Shown: positions 43,392 through 50,739 of the stretch, piece after piece | How positions within the stretch are numbered: position 1 is the stretch's first letter | How the letters are laid out: each line of letters starts with the position of its first letter | DNA from: Cupriavidus pauculus | Lineage (GTDB): Bacteria; Pseudomonadota; Gammaproteobacteria; Burkholderiales; Burkholderiaceae | Reading direction: 5' to 3' | Length of the DNA stretch: 64,000 nucleotides | Assembly: GCF_008693385.1 (NCBI RefSeq) | Contig: NZ_CP044067.1 | Coordinates: forward strand, 1,800,501 to 1,864,500 | Notes under the pieces: generated by a model | The model's database searches: none | Seen by the model: only the letters and a program-made list of their open reading frames with translations | What the model was told of the DNA's origin: nothing | Made by a program: the position numbers and the translations under genes

Positions 43392-44795
43392 ATGACAACA
43401 CTCTTCGACAAGATCTGGGCGGCCCATGCGGTTGCCCGCAATGGCGCCGGCGAGGACCTGATCTATATCGATCGGCACCTCGTGCAGGAAGTCTCGAGCC
43501 CGCAGGCCTTCGCGAGCATGGCCGAGTCCGGTCACGTGCTGCGTTCGTCGCCGCGCCATATCGCGGTGCAGGACCACAACGTGCCCACCACGGCCGATCG
43601 GCTGACGAACATCCCGAACGCGGAAAGCCGCGAGCAGATCGCGACCCTGCGCCGCAATACGCAGGCCACGGGCATGCGCCTGTACGACCTCGACCATCCG
43701 CTGCAGGGCATCGTCCACGTCATCGCGCCGGAACTCGGCTACGTGCTACCGGGCAGCACCGTGGTCTGCGGCGACTCGCACAGCGCCACGCTGGGCGCGA
43801 TGGGCGCGGTGGCGTGGGGTATCGGCACCTCGGAGGTCGCGCACGTGATGAGCACGCAGAGCCTGTGGATGCGCAAGCCGCGCACCCTCGGCATCTCGAT
43901 CTCGGGCGTGCTGCCGCGCGGCACTTATGCAAAGGATCTCGCGCTGGCCATCATTCACCATATCGGTACCAGCGGCGGCAACGGCTACGGCGTTGAGTAC
44001 TTCGGTCCGACGGTGCAAGCGCTGTCGATGGAAGCGCGGATGACGCTCTGTAACATGACCATCGAAGCCGGCTCGCGCTTCGGACTGATCGCCCCGGACG
44101 CCACCACGATCGCGTATCTGCGCGACCGCGTGCAGGGCGCCGCGCGCGAGCATTTCGAGCCGGCCGCCAAAGTCTGGAGCACGTTGCGCACCGACGACGC
44201 GTCGGATTTCGATCGGCGCGTCGAGTTCGACGCGGCCACCGTGGCGCCGCTCGTGACGTGGGGCACCACGCCGGCCGACAGCGCCGCATTCTCGGGTCGC
44301 GTGGGCGACGGCGCCACGCTGGACGAGGCCGCCGAGCGCAACCGCATCGAGGAGAACCTCGTCTATATGGGCCTTGAGATGGGACAGGCACTGTCGTCGG
44401 TGCCGATCGACGTGGCCTTTATCGGCTCCTGCACCAACGGCCGCCTCGAGGACCTGCGCGCTGCCGCGGAGGTCGTGCGCGGACGCCGCGTGGCATCCAG
44501 CGTGCGTGCGCTCGTGGTGCCTGGCTCGGGCAGCGTCAAGCGCGCGGCCGAGGCCGAAGGGCTCGCGCAGGTCTTCGTCGATGCGGGCTTCGAATGGCGC
44601 GAGTCCGGCTGCTCGATGTGTATCGGCATGAATGGCGACAGCCTTGCGCCGGGCGAGCGCTGCGCCTCCACCTCCAACCGCAATTTCGAAAACCGGCAGG
44701 GACAAGGCGGCCGCACGCATCTGATGAGCCCCGCCGCTGTCGCCGCATCCGCGCTGCGGGGACAGCTGACCGATCCCCGGGAGTACCTCGCATGA
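43392..44795 (+). CDS. LeuC-like aconitase-family hydro-lyase, large subunit
   Basis: 467 residues of the 3-isopropylmalate dehydratase large subunit family. Fe-S ligands are Cys in FIGSCTNGRLEDL and the pair in GCSMCIGMNGD. Substrate-side blocks DHNVPTTADR, HVIAPELGYVLPGSTVVCGDSHSATLGAMGA and FENRQGQGGRTHLMSPAAVAA are present. It forms a heterodimer with the LeuD-like product of the next gene, which overlaps by 4 bases. Location in a catabolic operon with a C-C lyase argues against leucine synthesis. Aconitase-type hydration or isomerisation of a branched diacid is more likely, as in dimethylmaleate or citraconate hydratases. Confidence 0.9.
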   Translation: MTTLFDKIWAAHAVARNGAGEDLIYIDRHLVQEVSSPQAFASMAESGHVLRSSPRHIAVQDHNVPTTADRLTNIPNAESREQIATLRRNTQATGMRLYDLDHPLQGIVHVIAPELGYVLPGSTVVCGDSHSATLGAMGAVAWGIGTSEVAHVMSTQSLWMRKPRTLGISISGVLPRGTYAKDLALAIIHHIGTSGGNGYGVEYFGPTVQALSMEARMTLCNMTIEAGSRFGLIAPDATTIAYLRDRVQGAAREHFEPAAKVWSTLRTDDASDFDRRVEFDAATVAPLVTWGTTPADSAAFSGRVGDGATLDEAAERNRIEENLVYMGLEMGQALSSVPIDVAFIGSCTNGRLEDLRAAAEVVRGRRVASSVRALVVPGSGSVKRAAEAEGLAQVFVDAGFEWRESGCSMCIGMNGDSLAPGERCASTSNRNFENRQGQGGRTHLMSPAAVAASALRGQLTDPREYLA

Positions 44796-45397
44796 AAGCC
44801 GTGATCGCAGAAGTCCAGGGCCGCGCCGCGGTCATGCAGCGCGACGACATCGATACCGATGCCATCTTTCCGGGCCGCTTCCTGCGCCTCGTGCAACGCA
44901 CGGGCATGGGCGCGCATCTATTCGCCGACTGGCTGGCCGAAGGGCGGCCCGAGGTCGCGTTCATGGCGGACGCCACGCCGCCGCGCATGGTCGTCGCGCT
45001 GCAGAACTTCGGCTGCGGCTCCTCGCGCGAGCACGCGGTGTGGGCGTTGTCCGACTATGGCATCAAGGCGGTCATCGCGCTCTCGTTCGGCGATATCTTT
45101 CGCAACAACTGCGTGAAGAACGGCGTGGTCGCGGCCATCGTGACGCCCGACGATCATGCACGCCTGTTGCGGGCCCTCGCCGCCGACAAGGATGCCCCGT
45201 TGCATCTGCGCGTGGCCGGGCGCACGCTGCAGTTGCCCGATGGCGGCACCATGCCGATCGTCCTCGCCGACGGCCATGCGGAACAGCTGCTGTCCGCCGA
45301 GGACGAAGTCGACCGCACGCTGGCCCACGATGCGGCACTACGCGCCTACGAGGAACGCGTGCAGCGCGAACAGCCGTGGCTGGCCTCGATGGGCTGA
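44792..45397 (+). CDS. LeuD-like aconitase-family hydro-lyase, small subunit
   Basis: 201 residues, swivel-domain partner of the LeuC-like protein. RDDIDTDAIFPGRFL and QNFGCGSSREHAVWAL are the signatures, the latter holding substrate-binding residues. ALSFGDIFRNNCVKNGV is also conserved. The length is normal for LeuD. The start overlaps the large-subunit stop by 4 bases, ensuring equal synthesis. Function is as for the large subunit: stereospecific addition or removal of water on a di- or tricarboxylate. Confidence 0.9.
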   Translation: MKAVIAEVQGRAAVMQRDDIDTDAIFPGRFLRLVQRTGMGAHLFADWLAEGRPEVAFMADATPPRMVVALQNFGCGSSREHAVWALSDYGIKAVIALSFGDIFRNNCVKNGVVAAIVTPDDHARLLRALAADKDAPLHLRVAGRTLQLPDGGTMPIVLADGHAEQLLSAEDEVDRTLAHDAALRAYEERVQREQPWLASMG

Positions 45398-45432
45398 GCC
45401 GCCTTACCTCATATCCACCTACAGGAGCCGCC

Positions 45433-46296
45433 ATGGCCAATCCCATTCTTCGCCAGAAGCTCGCCGCGGGCGAGTTCATTACCATCCCGGGCGTGCAGGA
45501 CATGATCGCCACCGTCATGACCAACAAGGTCGGGTTCGACATCATCTACGGTTCGGGTTACTGGCTCACCGCGTCGAGCCTCGGCCTGCCCGATGCCGGC
45601 ATTGCCACCTATACGCAGATGGTCGATCGCATGCGCACGATCACGCGGACGTCGAAGGCGGCCCTGATCGCCGATGCGGACACGGGCTACGGCGGCCTGC
45701 TCAACGTGCACCACACGGTGCGCGGCTACGAAGAAGCCGGCGTCACCGCGATCCAGATCGAGGACCAGGAATTTCCGAAGAAATGCGGCCACACGCCGTT
45801 CAAGCGCTGTGTGCCGATCGAGGACATGGTCGAGAAGATCAAGGTCGCCTCGGAAGCGCGCCAGGACAAGGAGAATTTCCTGATCATCGCCCGTACCGAC
45901 TCACGCGCGAGTCTCGGCGTGGATGACGCCATGCGTCGCATGGAGGCCTACGCGAAGGCGGGGGCCGACATCCTGTTCTTCGAAGCCCCGCAATCGGAGG
46001 AAGAAATGCGCCGCGCATGCGAAGCCTTCGACCTGCCGATGATGGCCAACATGGCCGATGGCGGCAAGACGCCGATCCTGCCGGCAAGCGTGCTGAAGGA
46101 GATCGGCTACTCGCTCGCCATCTTCCCCGCGATGACGAGCCTCGTGGCCGCCGCCGCCATCGAGAAATCGCTGCGCCATCTCAAGGAATCCGGCACGAGC
46201 CTCTCGCCGGACATTCCCATGGCCGACTTCAACGAGTTCTGCCGCCTGATCGGCTTCGAGGAAGTCTGGGATTTCGAGAAGCGCTGGGCGCGCTGA
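45433..46296 (+). CDS. Isocitrate lyase/PEP mutase superfamily lyase
   Basis: 287 residues, TIM barrel. DADTGYG at 81-87 binds the metal, and KKCGH at 116-120 (Cys118) is the loop motif that distinguishes lyases (methylisocitrate lyase, 2,3-dimethylmalate lyase) from phosphonopyruvate enzymes. IIARTDSRASLGVDDAMRR and MMANMADGGKTP are the other conserved blocks. The reaction would be retro-Claisen cleavage of a 2-hydroxy diacid into pyruvate or glyoxylate plus a shorter acid. Sitting just after the LeuCD-like pair, it likely cleaves their product. The prpB gene of propionate metabolism is less likely, since no prpC or acnD is present. Confidence 0.9.
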   Translation: MANPILRQKLAAGEFITIPGVQDMIATVMTNKVGFDIIYGSGYWLTASSLGLPDAGIATYTQMVDRMRTITRTSKAALIADADTGYGGLLNVHHTVRGYEEAGVTAIQIEDQEFPKKCGHTPFKRCVPIEDMVEKIKVASEARQDKENFLIIARTDSRASLGVDDAMRRMEAYAKAGADILFFEAPQSEEEMRRACEAFDLPMMANMADGGKTPILPASVLKEIGYSLAIFPAMTSLVAAAAIEKSLRHLKESGTSLSPDIPMADFNEFCRLIGFEEVWDFEKRWAR

Positions 46297-46343
46297 CTGT
46301 CGCGACGCCCCGCCCCCATAACAACGATCCGGAGGAGACCTGA

Positions 46344-47315
46344 ATGCCCATCATCAACACCACGTTCCGCGCCACGGCGCTCGCCCTCGCGGCGATGGCC
46401 GTCACCGCTTTCGCCCATGCACAGCCCGCATGGAAGCCCGACCGCCCCGTCACGATCGTCGTGCCCTACGTGCCCGGCGGCGGCACCGACGCCTCGGCGC
46501 GCGCGACGGCCAAGCTGCTCGGCGAGCAGTGGGGCCAGCCCGTGCTCGTCGTCAACCAGCCCGGCGCGGACGGCCTCATCGGCACGCGCAAGGTCACGGA
46601 GTCGAAGCCCGACGGCTACACGCTGCTGCTGCAGACACCGGCCATCGTGCTGACCAAGCACGCGCCGTCGTTCACGGGCACCGATCCGCTCGCGAGCCTC
46701 GTGCCCGTAACCAATATCGCGCAGTCGCCCGGCGTGATCGTGGCCAACAGCAAATTCCCGGCTACGTCCCTGCCGGAGTTGATCAAGTACTGCAAGACGG
46801 CCACCACGCCGTGTTCGATGGGCACCGGCGAGAACGTCGCGAAGCTCTTCGGCCAGCAGCTGAAGGCGGAGGTGCTGCCGAACCTGATCGTCGTCAACTA
46901 CAAGGGCACGGCGGCGATCATCACGGACATGATCGCCAACAACGTGAACTTCGCGGTGACGGGCGTGGCATCGGCCCTGCCGCACCAGAAGGCCGGCACG
47001 CTGAAGATCGTGGCCAACCAGGGTACGCATCGCTTTGCGGGCGCGCCCGATGTCCGCACGGTGATCGAGACCGGGATGCCGCAGTACGAGTACACGACGT
47101 GGTTCGGGCTGTTTGCGCCGAAGGGCACCCCGCCGGCGGTCACGCAGAGCATCTACGAGGCGGTACGCGAAGCCATGCGCCACCCGGAACTGCAGACCGC
47201 GATCACCGCCGCGGGCGCCGAACCGCTGGTGAACACCCCCGACGAGTTCGCGGCGCAGGTGCGCAAGGAAGATGCTCGCTTCACGGCACTGGCCAAGCGC
47301 TTTCCGCTGAACTAG
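46344..47315 (+). CDS. Bug-family (TctC) binding protein, catabolic operon copy 2
   Basis: 323 residues, with signal peptide to about 27 (AHA-QP) and mature start AWKPDRPVTIVVPYVPGGGTDASAR. NQPGADGLIGTRKVTESKPDGYTLLLQ, VVNYKGTAAIITDMIAN and WFGLFAPKGTPP follow the family pattern. It differs clearly from the copy at 42378, so the operon may handle two related acids or one protein may serve signalling. It is the last gene before a 500-base non-coding stretch. A GGAGGAGA ribosome site lies just upstream. Confidence 0.94.
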   Translation: MPIINTTFRATALALAAMAVTAFAHAQPAWKPDRPVTIVVPYVPGGGTDASARATAKLLGEQWGQPVLVVNQPGADGLIGTRKVTESKPDGYTLLLQTPAIVLTKHAPSFTGTDPLASLVPVTNIAQSPGVIVANSKFPATSLPELIKYCKTATTPCSMGTGENVAKLFGQQLKAEVLPNLIVVNYKGTAAIITDMIANNVNFAVTGVASALPHQKAGTLKIVANQGTHRFAGAPDVRTVIETGMPQYEYTTWFGLFAPKGTPPAVTQSIYEAVREAMRHPELQTAITAAGAEPLVNTPDEFAAQVRKEDARFTALAKRFPLN

Positions 47316-47352
47316 TACCCCCGCTGGTCATATGGCCTTGCGAAAAGAACGC

Positions 47353-47381
47353 TTGTAATGAGATCGATTCGCATTTACTAT
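47353..47381 (+). promoter_or_regulatory. Sigma-70-like promoter with Fur-box-like spacer
   Basis: TTGTAA (47353-47358), a 17-base spacer and TACTAT (47376-47381) make a good promoter. The spacer and -35 overlap carry AATGAGATCGATTCGCATTT (47357-47376), which differs at three positions from the common Fur form AATGAGAATGATTCTCATTT. A start near 47388 is predicted. No coding gene follows directly. Confidence 0.65.
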
Positions 47382-47387
47382 GGCCTC

Positions 47388-47606
47388 ACTGTCTGGTTCA
47401 CGCGGCGCACGACACCGGCAGACAGTAAAGAATTTCTGGGCAGTGCCACGCGGATCTCGTGCGACGCACTGCCCGTTACAGACTTTTGTGGGGACCGCTC
47501 CGTCACGCGGAGCGTTTGGCAGTAGCCAGCCATCGGAAGATCAGGAAAGCATCCAGACCCCGCTTTCTTGATCGCGTCATTCGGTGGCAAGCCAGGCCGC
47601 CTTTTT
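47388..47606 (+). ncRNA. Candidate iron-regulated structured small RNA
   Basis: About 219 bases from the predicted start to a terminator. Four perfect or near-perfect stems follow one another: ACTGTCTG/CAGACAGT (47388-47426), GGGCAGTGC/GCACTGCCC (47438-47474), CGCTCCG/CGGAGCG (47496-47514) and a 12-base stem GATCAGGAAAGC/GCTTTCTTGATC with one G-U pair (47539-47573). The first stem starts at the predicted transcription start. A 63-codon open frame starting at the 47380 ATG is interrupted in logic by the stems and has no ribosome site. Fur control would make it an analogue of RyhB-type iron RNAs. It could also be a long leader for the Fur-family gene. Confidence 0.55.
47583..47606 (+). terminator. 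Intrinsic terminator ending the candidate RNA
   Basis: GGTGGC pairs with GCCGCC (one G-U) over a 7-base loop, followed by TTTTT. It is of moderate strength. Confidence 0.6.
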
Positions 47607-47613
47607 ATTCCGC

Positions 47614-47671
47614 GCGCCGTGCAGGCACGGCGCACCGCCCGGGACGACCGCCATGGCGACCTCGTCCCGGG
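47614..47671. other. Two further strong hairpins before the Fur-family gene
   Basis: GCGCCGTGC/GCACGGCGC (47614-47633, two-base loop) and CCCGGGACGA/TCGTCCCGGG (47638-47671, with an inner CGCC/GGCG stem) are perfect. Neither is followed by a T tract. They may belong to the leader of the downstream gene. The rest of 47316-47824 holds no recognisable gene. Confidence 0.5.
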
Positions 47672-47824
47672 TGTCCTGTCAGCCTGAATATTCCGTCATG
47701 GGTTGCCGATGCCGGGCGAATCGAACCTTCGCCCCGCGGGAATGCGTTCGCGCCTGCCCGGGCGCGCGATTCCCGCCCATGGTCCGCCCTGACGCCTAAC
47801 ACGCGCTGCGGCGCGAATCGCTCC

Positions 47825-48268
47825 ATGTCCCTGTCACCTGTGAGTACCGATCCCCGTCTCAAGCACGCCGGCCTCAAGGCCACCTCGCCCCGCATGCACG
47901 TGCTGGAGGCGTTTCGTACCAGCGACCGCCGCCATCTGAGCGCGGAAGACGTCTATCGCATCCTGCTGACGCAGGACGTCGATGCCGGCTTATCGACCGT
48001 GTACCGCGTGCTCAACCAGCTGGTGCAGGCCAATATCCTGCTGCGGCACACGTTCGAGGCCGATCACGCCGTCTTCGAGCTGAACGAAGGCGGCCACCAC
48101 GATCACCTGATCTGCGTGAACTGCGGCCGGGTAGAAGAGTTTCGCGACGAGGGGATCGAGCGCCGACAGCGCCAGGTCGCCGCGGACAACGAATTCGAGC
48201 TGCGCGAACATATGCTCGTGCTCTACGGCCTGTGCCCCGCCTGCCAGCCACGCACCACGGACGATTGA
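47825..48268 (+). CDS. Fur-family metalloregulator
   Basis: 147 residues. N-terminal winged helix (LKHAGLKATSPRMHVLEAF, HLSAEDVYRILL, LSTVYRVLNQLVQANIL) and a C-terminal dimerisation domain with the metal motifs GGHHDHLICVNCGRVEEF and YGLCPACQP, where CxxC pairs hold structural zinc. The pattern HHDHL-CxxCG is that of ferric uptake regulator Fur rather than Zur or PerR. The sequence departs from the usual Burkholderiales Fur start (MPSPADLKS-type), so it may be a Fur paralogue. Its gene follows an iron-type promoter and hairpin region and could be autoregulated. The start ATG at 47825 has only a weak ribosome site. Confidence 0.88.
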   Translation: MSLSPVSTDPRLKHAGLKATSPRMHVLEAFRTSDRRHLSAEDVYRILLTQDVDAGLSTVYRVLNQLVQANILLRHTFEADHAVFELNEGGHHDHLICVNCGRVEEFRDEGIERRQRQVAADNEFELREHMLVLYGLCPACQPRTTDD

Positions 48269-48388
48269 ATCGTCGCGTGGCGACAACGTCTCTTACAGAA
48301 TCGCGAGGGCTTGTTACAAAGGCGCTAGAACCGTAATACGCCACACCGGTAGAGTGGAGGTACAGCATCACACTACAGGTGAACCACA

Positions 48389-48790
48389 ATGAACAAGCCG
48401 AACAAGCGTCCCCTGATCGCGTCCACCCTGACCATCGCGGCCCTGGGTCTGGCCGCGCTGACCGCCTCCACGTCCGCACTGGCCCGCGTCGATGTCGATG
48501 TGAATATCGGCGCACCGGCTCCGGTCTATGCCGCCCCGGCCCCCGTCTACGCGGCTCCGGCCTATGCGCCGCCCCCGGTCGTCGTTGCCCCGGCCCCGGT
48601 CGTCGTCGCGCCCGTCGTGATCGGCTGGCATAACGACCGCTACTGGGATGGCCGCCGCTGGTATTCGCGCAACGAGTACCGCGAGTGGCACGACCGCGGC
48701 CGTCATGGTGGCCCCGGCCCGCGCGGCTGGCATGACCCGCATGGCCACTACGCCGGGTACGACCACGACCACGGCCCGCATCATCACTGA
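48389..48790 (+). CDS. Secreted PXPV-repeat protein with His-rich tail
   Basis: 133 residues. Signal peptide at about 1-33 (ALA-RV), then a low-complexity region of repeated APAPVYAAP and PPPVVVAPAPVVVAP units (PXPV-type), then a conserved aromatic patch HNDRYWDGRRWYSRNEYREWH, and a tail rich in His, Gly and Asp (HDPHGHYAGYDHDHGPHHH). Small exported proteins of this kind are common in Burkholderiales, and their role is unknown. The His tail could bind metal, which is suggestive after a Fur-family gene but unproven. It has its own 120-base upstream region. Confidence 0.8.
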   Translation: MNKPNKRPLIASTLTIAALGLAALTASTSALARVDVDVNIGAPAPVYAAPAPVYAAPAYAPPPVVVAPAPVVVAPVVIGWHNDRYWDGRRWYSRNEYREWHDRGRHGGPGPRGWHDPHGHYAGYDHDHGPHHH

Positions 48791-48822
48791 TCGCTGACCG
48801 CATCCGTCGCGCCCCGCGGCTA

Positions 48823-49728
48823 TCAGGCGGTGCGCGCCTCGGCGGCCGGCTTTGCCGGCCGCAATACCATCCATACCGCACCGCCAATCAATGCCATGCC
48901 CGCGGCATGCGCGGGCGACAGCGTCTCCCCGAGGAAGATCCAGCCCCAGACGATGCCGAACGGCGGAATCAGGAACGTGACCGTCAGCGACCGTACCGGG
49001 CCGATGTCGGCGATCAGCCGGAAGTACATGACGTAGGCAATGGCCGTGCAGAACATGCCCAGCGCGAGCATCGCGGCCCAGACGCCCGCCCCCGCCAGCG
49101 GCAGCGTGTTCTCGCGCATCAGGGCAACGGCGCTGAACGGCAGCAGGAAAAGCGTCGCGCCGATCAGGCTGCCCGCGGCGACCAGACGGTTGTCGAGCCC
49201 GCCCTGCGCCGTGATCCAGCGGCGCGTCAGAAAGCCGGCCAGTCCGTAGCAGAGCGTTGCCACGAGGCAGGCCGCCGCACCCAGCAGCACCACCGGCGAG
49301 AACGTGACGGGCCCGGTCCGCGTCAGCACGGCCACCCCCAGCAAACCCAGCACCACCCCGATGGCCTTCGCGCGTGTCAGCGGTTCCGCGAAGAAGAGCG
49401 CGCCGATCAGCACGCCCATCAGCGGCGTCATCGCATTGAACACCGCGGAGTACCCGGCCGGCAGCCATAACGCGGCCACGGCATACATCACGAACGGAAT
49501 GCCGGAGTTGATGACGCCAAGGGTCATCACCGCGCGCCACTTGCCGCGCATGTCCCAGTGCACGCGCATGAACGCCAGGCACGCCGCGAGCGTGGCGGCG
49601 CCGATCAGCACGCGAAAGAACGCCGCCGGCAGCGGTCCGAGCACGGGCGCGCCAATGCGAATGAACAGAAAGCTGGCGCCCCAGATCGCGGACAGCGCGA
49701 GCAGGCGAACGATATCGTTTGGTTTCAT
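48823..49728 (-). CDS. EamA-family (DMT) transporter
   Basis: 301 residues from the ATG at 49728. Ten hydrophobic helices form two EamA halves (about 5-135 and 148-285), with ALSAIWGASFLFIRIG at the start and GWIFLGETLSPAHAAGMALIGGAVWMV near the end, both typical of drug/metabolite exporters such as RhtA/YdcZ-like amino-acid or metabolite exporters. The substrate is unknown. The gene is transcribed alone, and a 9-base direct repeat lies 24 bases upstream of its start. Confidence 0.9.
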   Translation of the reverse strand: MKPNDIVRLLALSAIWGASFLFIRIGAPVLGPLPAAFFRVLIGAATLAACLAFMRVHWDMRGKWRAVMTLGVINSGIPFVMYAVAALWLPAGYSAVFNAMTPLMGVLIGALFFAEPLTRAKAIGVVLGLLGVAVLTRTGPVTFSPVVLLGAAACLVATLCYGLAGFLTRRWITAQGGLDNRLVAAGSLIGATLFLLPFSAVALMRENTLPLAGAGVWAAMLALGMFCTAIAYVMYFRLIADIGPVRSLTVTFLIPPFGIVWGWIFLGETLSPAHAAGMALIGGAVWMVLRPAKPAAEARTA

Positions 49729-49751
49729 GCGGCAGTGGAGAGATGACGAGA

Positions 49752-49773
49752 TGACGTACGCCTCTGACGTACG
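49752..49773. repeat. Direct repeat upstream of the EamA gene
   Basis: TGACGTACG occurs at 49752 and 49765, 13 bases apart. Each copy includes the self-complementary CGTACG. It may be a regulator site for the exporter. Confidence 0.35.
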
Positions 49774-50116
49774 GATGGCAGCGCGACGCTGCCGCTTATT
49801 GTTGCGCAAAACACACAGCACGCCTGGAAAGCGCCTTCCCGATACCTTTGGGAACACTGCTACCGCGTCCAACAGGCATTACAGCGGCTTCCGAAGCACC
49901 CTGCAAGCCGGTTTCGGACCTTTCCCTGCCCGGGTCATATCGCGCCATGGAAATCGGGAATCCGTGGCAAAACAGCCGTTTTATGCACGCGAACGGGGCA
50001 AACGCGGGCGTTGTTGCAGATATGCTGCGTTCCCAGCATCACATCGCGAACGCCGGCACCCCCCAAATGGAGGGGGCGCTACCACAAGACGTGACATCGC
50101 GTATTCGATTCCTTTA

Positions 50117-50199
50117 AACTCTGTCCTGCGCCAGAGTTAATTGACCCCTCCGACGCATTCCCGACAAGCCGCCAGGCCCTCCTGGCGGCTTCTTTTTTT
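50117..50199 (+). ncRNA. Candidate short RNA or leader ending in an orphan terminator
   Basis: AACTCTG/CAGAGTT (50117-50138) is followed by the terminator at 50166. There is no plus-strand gene within 1.3 kb upstream, so the terminator must end either a small RNA or a prematurely stopped leader of the PadR-like gene 133 bases on. Confidence 0.4.
50166..50199 (+). terminator. Strong orphan intrinsic terminator
   Basis: AAGCCGCCAGG and CCTGGCGGCTT form a perfect 11-base stem over CCCT, followed by C and seven T. The T tract is on the plus strand only, which fixes the direction. Confidence 0.85.
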
Positions 50200-50332
50200 G
50201 TGCGGAGCGGGAATGGAGTATCGTACGCTACTGGCGCTGCGCGATGGGGGGTGAGTTCGCGCGCGTCTGCTTGTAAGCCGGCGTAAACTGTCCGGCGTCA
50301 ACCGCCACCCCCAGTTTTGCGTTGCCTGCGAA

Positions 50333-50656
50333 ATGAAAAGACAGTTCCTTGGCCTGCTGGCCCGCGTCTATGTGATGCAATTTGCCCTGGAGGTGCCCGC
50401 CACGGTCGCCATGCTCGCGGAAATGCTCGTCGAGTACGGGTTCCAGGTCGATATCGGCACCGTACGCCCGCTGCTGCGAGCGCTGCAGATGGAAGGCTAT
50501 CTGGAGAGCGTGTTGCGCGACGGGATCGGCCGGGTCTACCTGCTGACCGAGATGGGCCGCGAAGAACTCGCGAGCAGCCGGTCCCGCATCGACGAACTCT
50601 ACCGCCGCCTGCATAACCCCGACGGCAGCCAGACGCTGCAGCCCAGCCAGACCTGA
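50333..50656 (+). CDS. PadR-like winged-helix regulator
   Basis: 107 residues. The pattern ILGLL-like FLGLLARVYVMQFALEVPATVAMLAEML, then LLRALQMEGYLESVLRDGIGRVYLLTEMGREEL, fits a PadR-type winged helix with the wing at GRVYLLT and a short C-terminal dimer helix. No effector domain is present. The first 25 residues are more hydrophobic than usual. No obvious target gene is adjacent. Its own upstream region contains the orphan terminator. A perfect intrinsic terminator ends its transcript. Confidence 0.78.
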   Translation: MKRQFLGLLARVYVMQFALEVPATVAMLAEMLVEYGFQVDIGTVRPLLRALQMEGYLESVLRDGIGRVYLLTEMGREELASSRSRIDELYRRLHNPDGSQTLQPSQT

Positions 50657-50678
50657 GCGCTGAAGTCACCTGAACACG

Positions 50679-50705
50679 CGGCATGGATCCTCCATGCCGT
50701 TTTTT
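50679..50705 (+). terminator. Intrinsic terminator after the PadR-like gene
   Basis: CGGCATGGA/TCCATGCCG, a perfect 9-base stem over a 3-base loop, followed by six T. It starts 23 bases after the stop codon. Confidence 0.9.
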
Positions 50706-50714
50706 ATTCGCGAA

Positions 50715-50731
50715 GCGTACCCGTTTCTGCG
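50715..50731 (+). repeat. Dispersed 17-base repeat, copy 1
   Basis: GCGTACCCGTTTCTGCG between the PadR terminator and the end of the c-di-GMP gene. With copy 2 it shares 22 bases (AAGCGTACCCGTTTCTGCGT plus GG). Confidence 0.85.
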
Positions 50732-50739
50732 TGGTGATT

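Larger units (their letters stand above)
49774..50332. other. Gene-free stretch with several hairpins
   Basis: Between the divergent EamA and PadR-like genes. Apart from the terminator complex at 50117-50199, it holds GGCAGCG/CGCTGCC (49777-49793) and a C-run/G-run hairpin at about 50060-50076. A possible promoter GTGACA-16-TTTAAA lies at 50091-50118. Short open frames here have no ribosome sites and no recognisable protein. Confidence 0.5.

Noticed and set aside
43392..45397. Assignment as leuCD of leucine synthesis
   Set aside because: No leuB or leuA is nearby, and the operon is headed by a LacI-controlled catabolic promoter. A biosynthetic role is not excluded by sequence alone.
45433..46296. 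Assignment as prpB of the methylcitrate cycle
   Set aside because: No prpC, prpD or acnD is present, and the neighbours are LeuCD-like subunits and alcohol dehydrogenases.
47380..47571. Possible 63-residue protein starting at the ATG inside the predicted promoter
   Set aside because: The ATG overlaps the -10 element, has no ribosome site, and the frame runs across four strong stems with no protein-like composition.
47716..47740. A tRNA T-arm-like stem and loop (GGGCGAA/TTCGCCC with TCGAACC)
   Set aside because: The loop is out of register for a T loop, and no acceptor, D or anticodon stems surround it.
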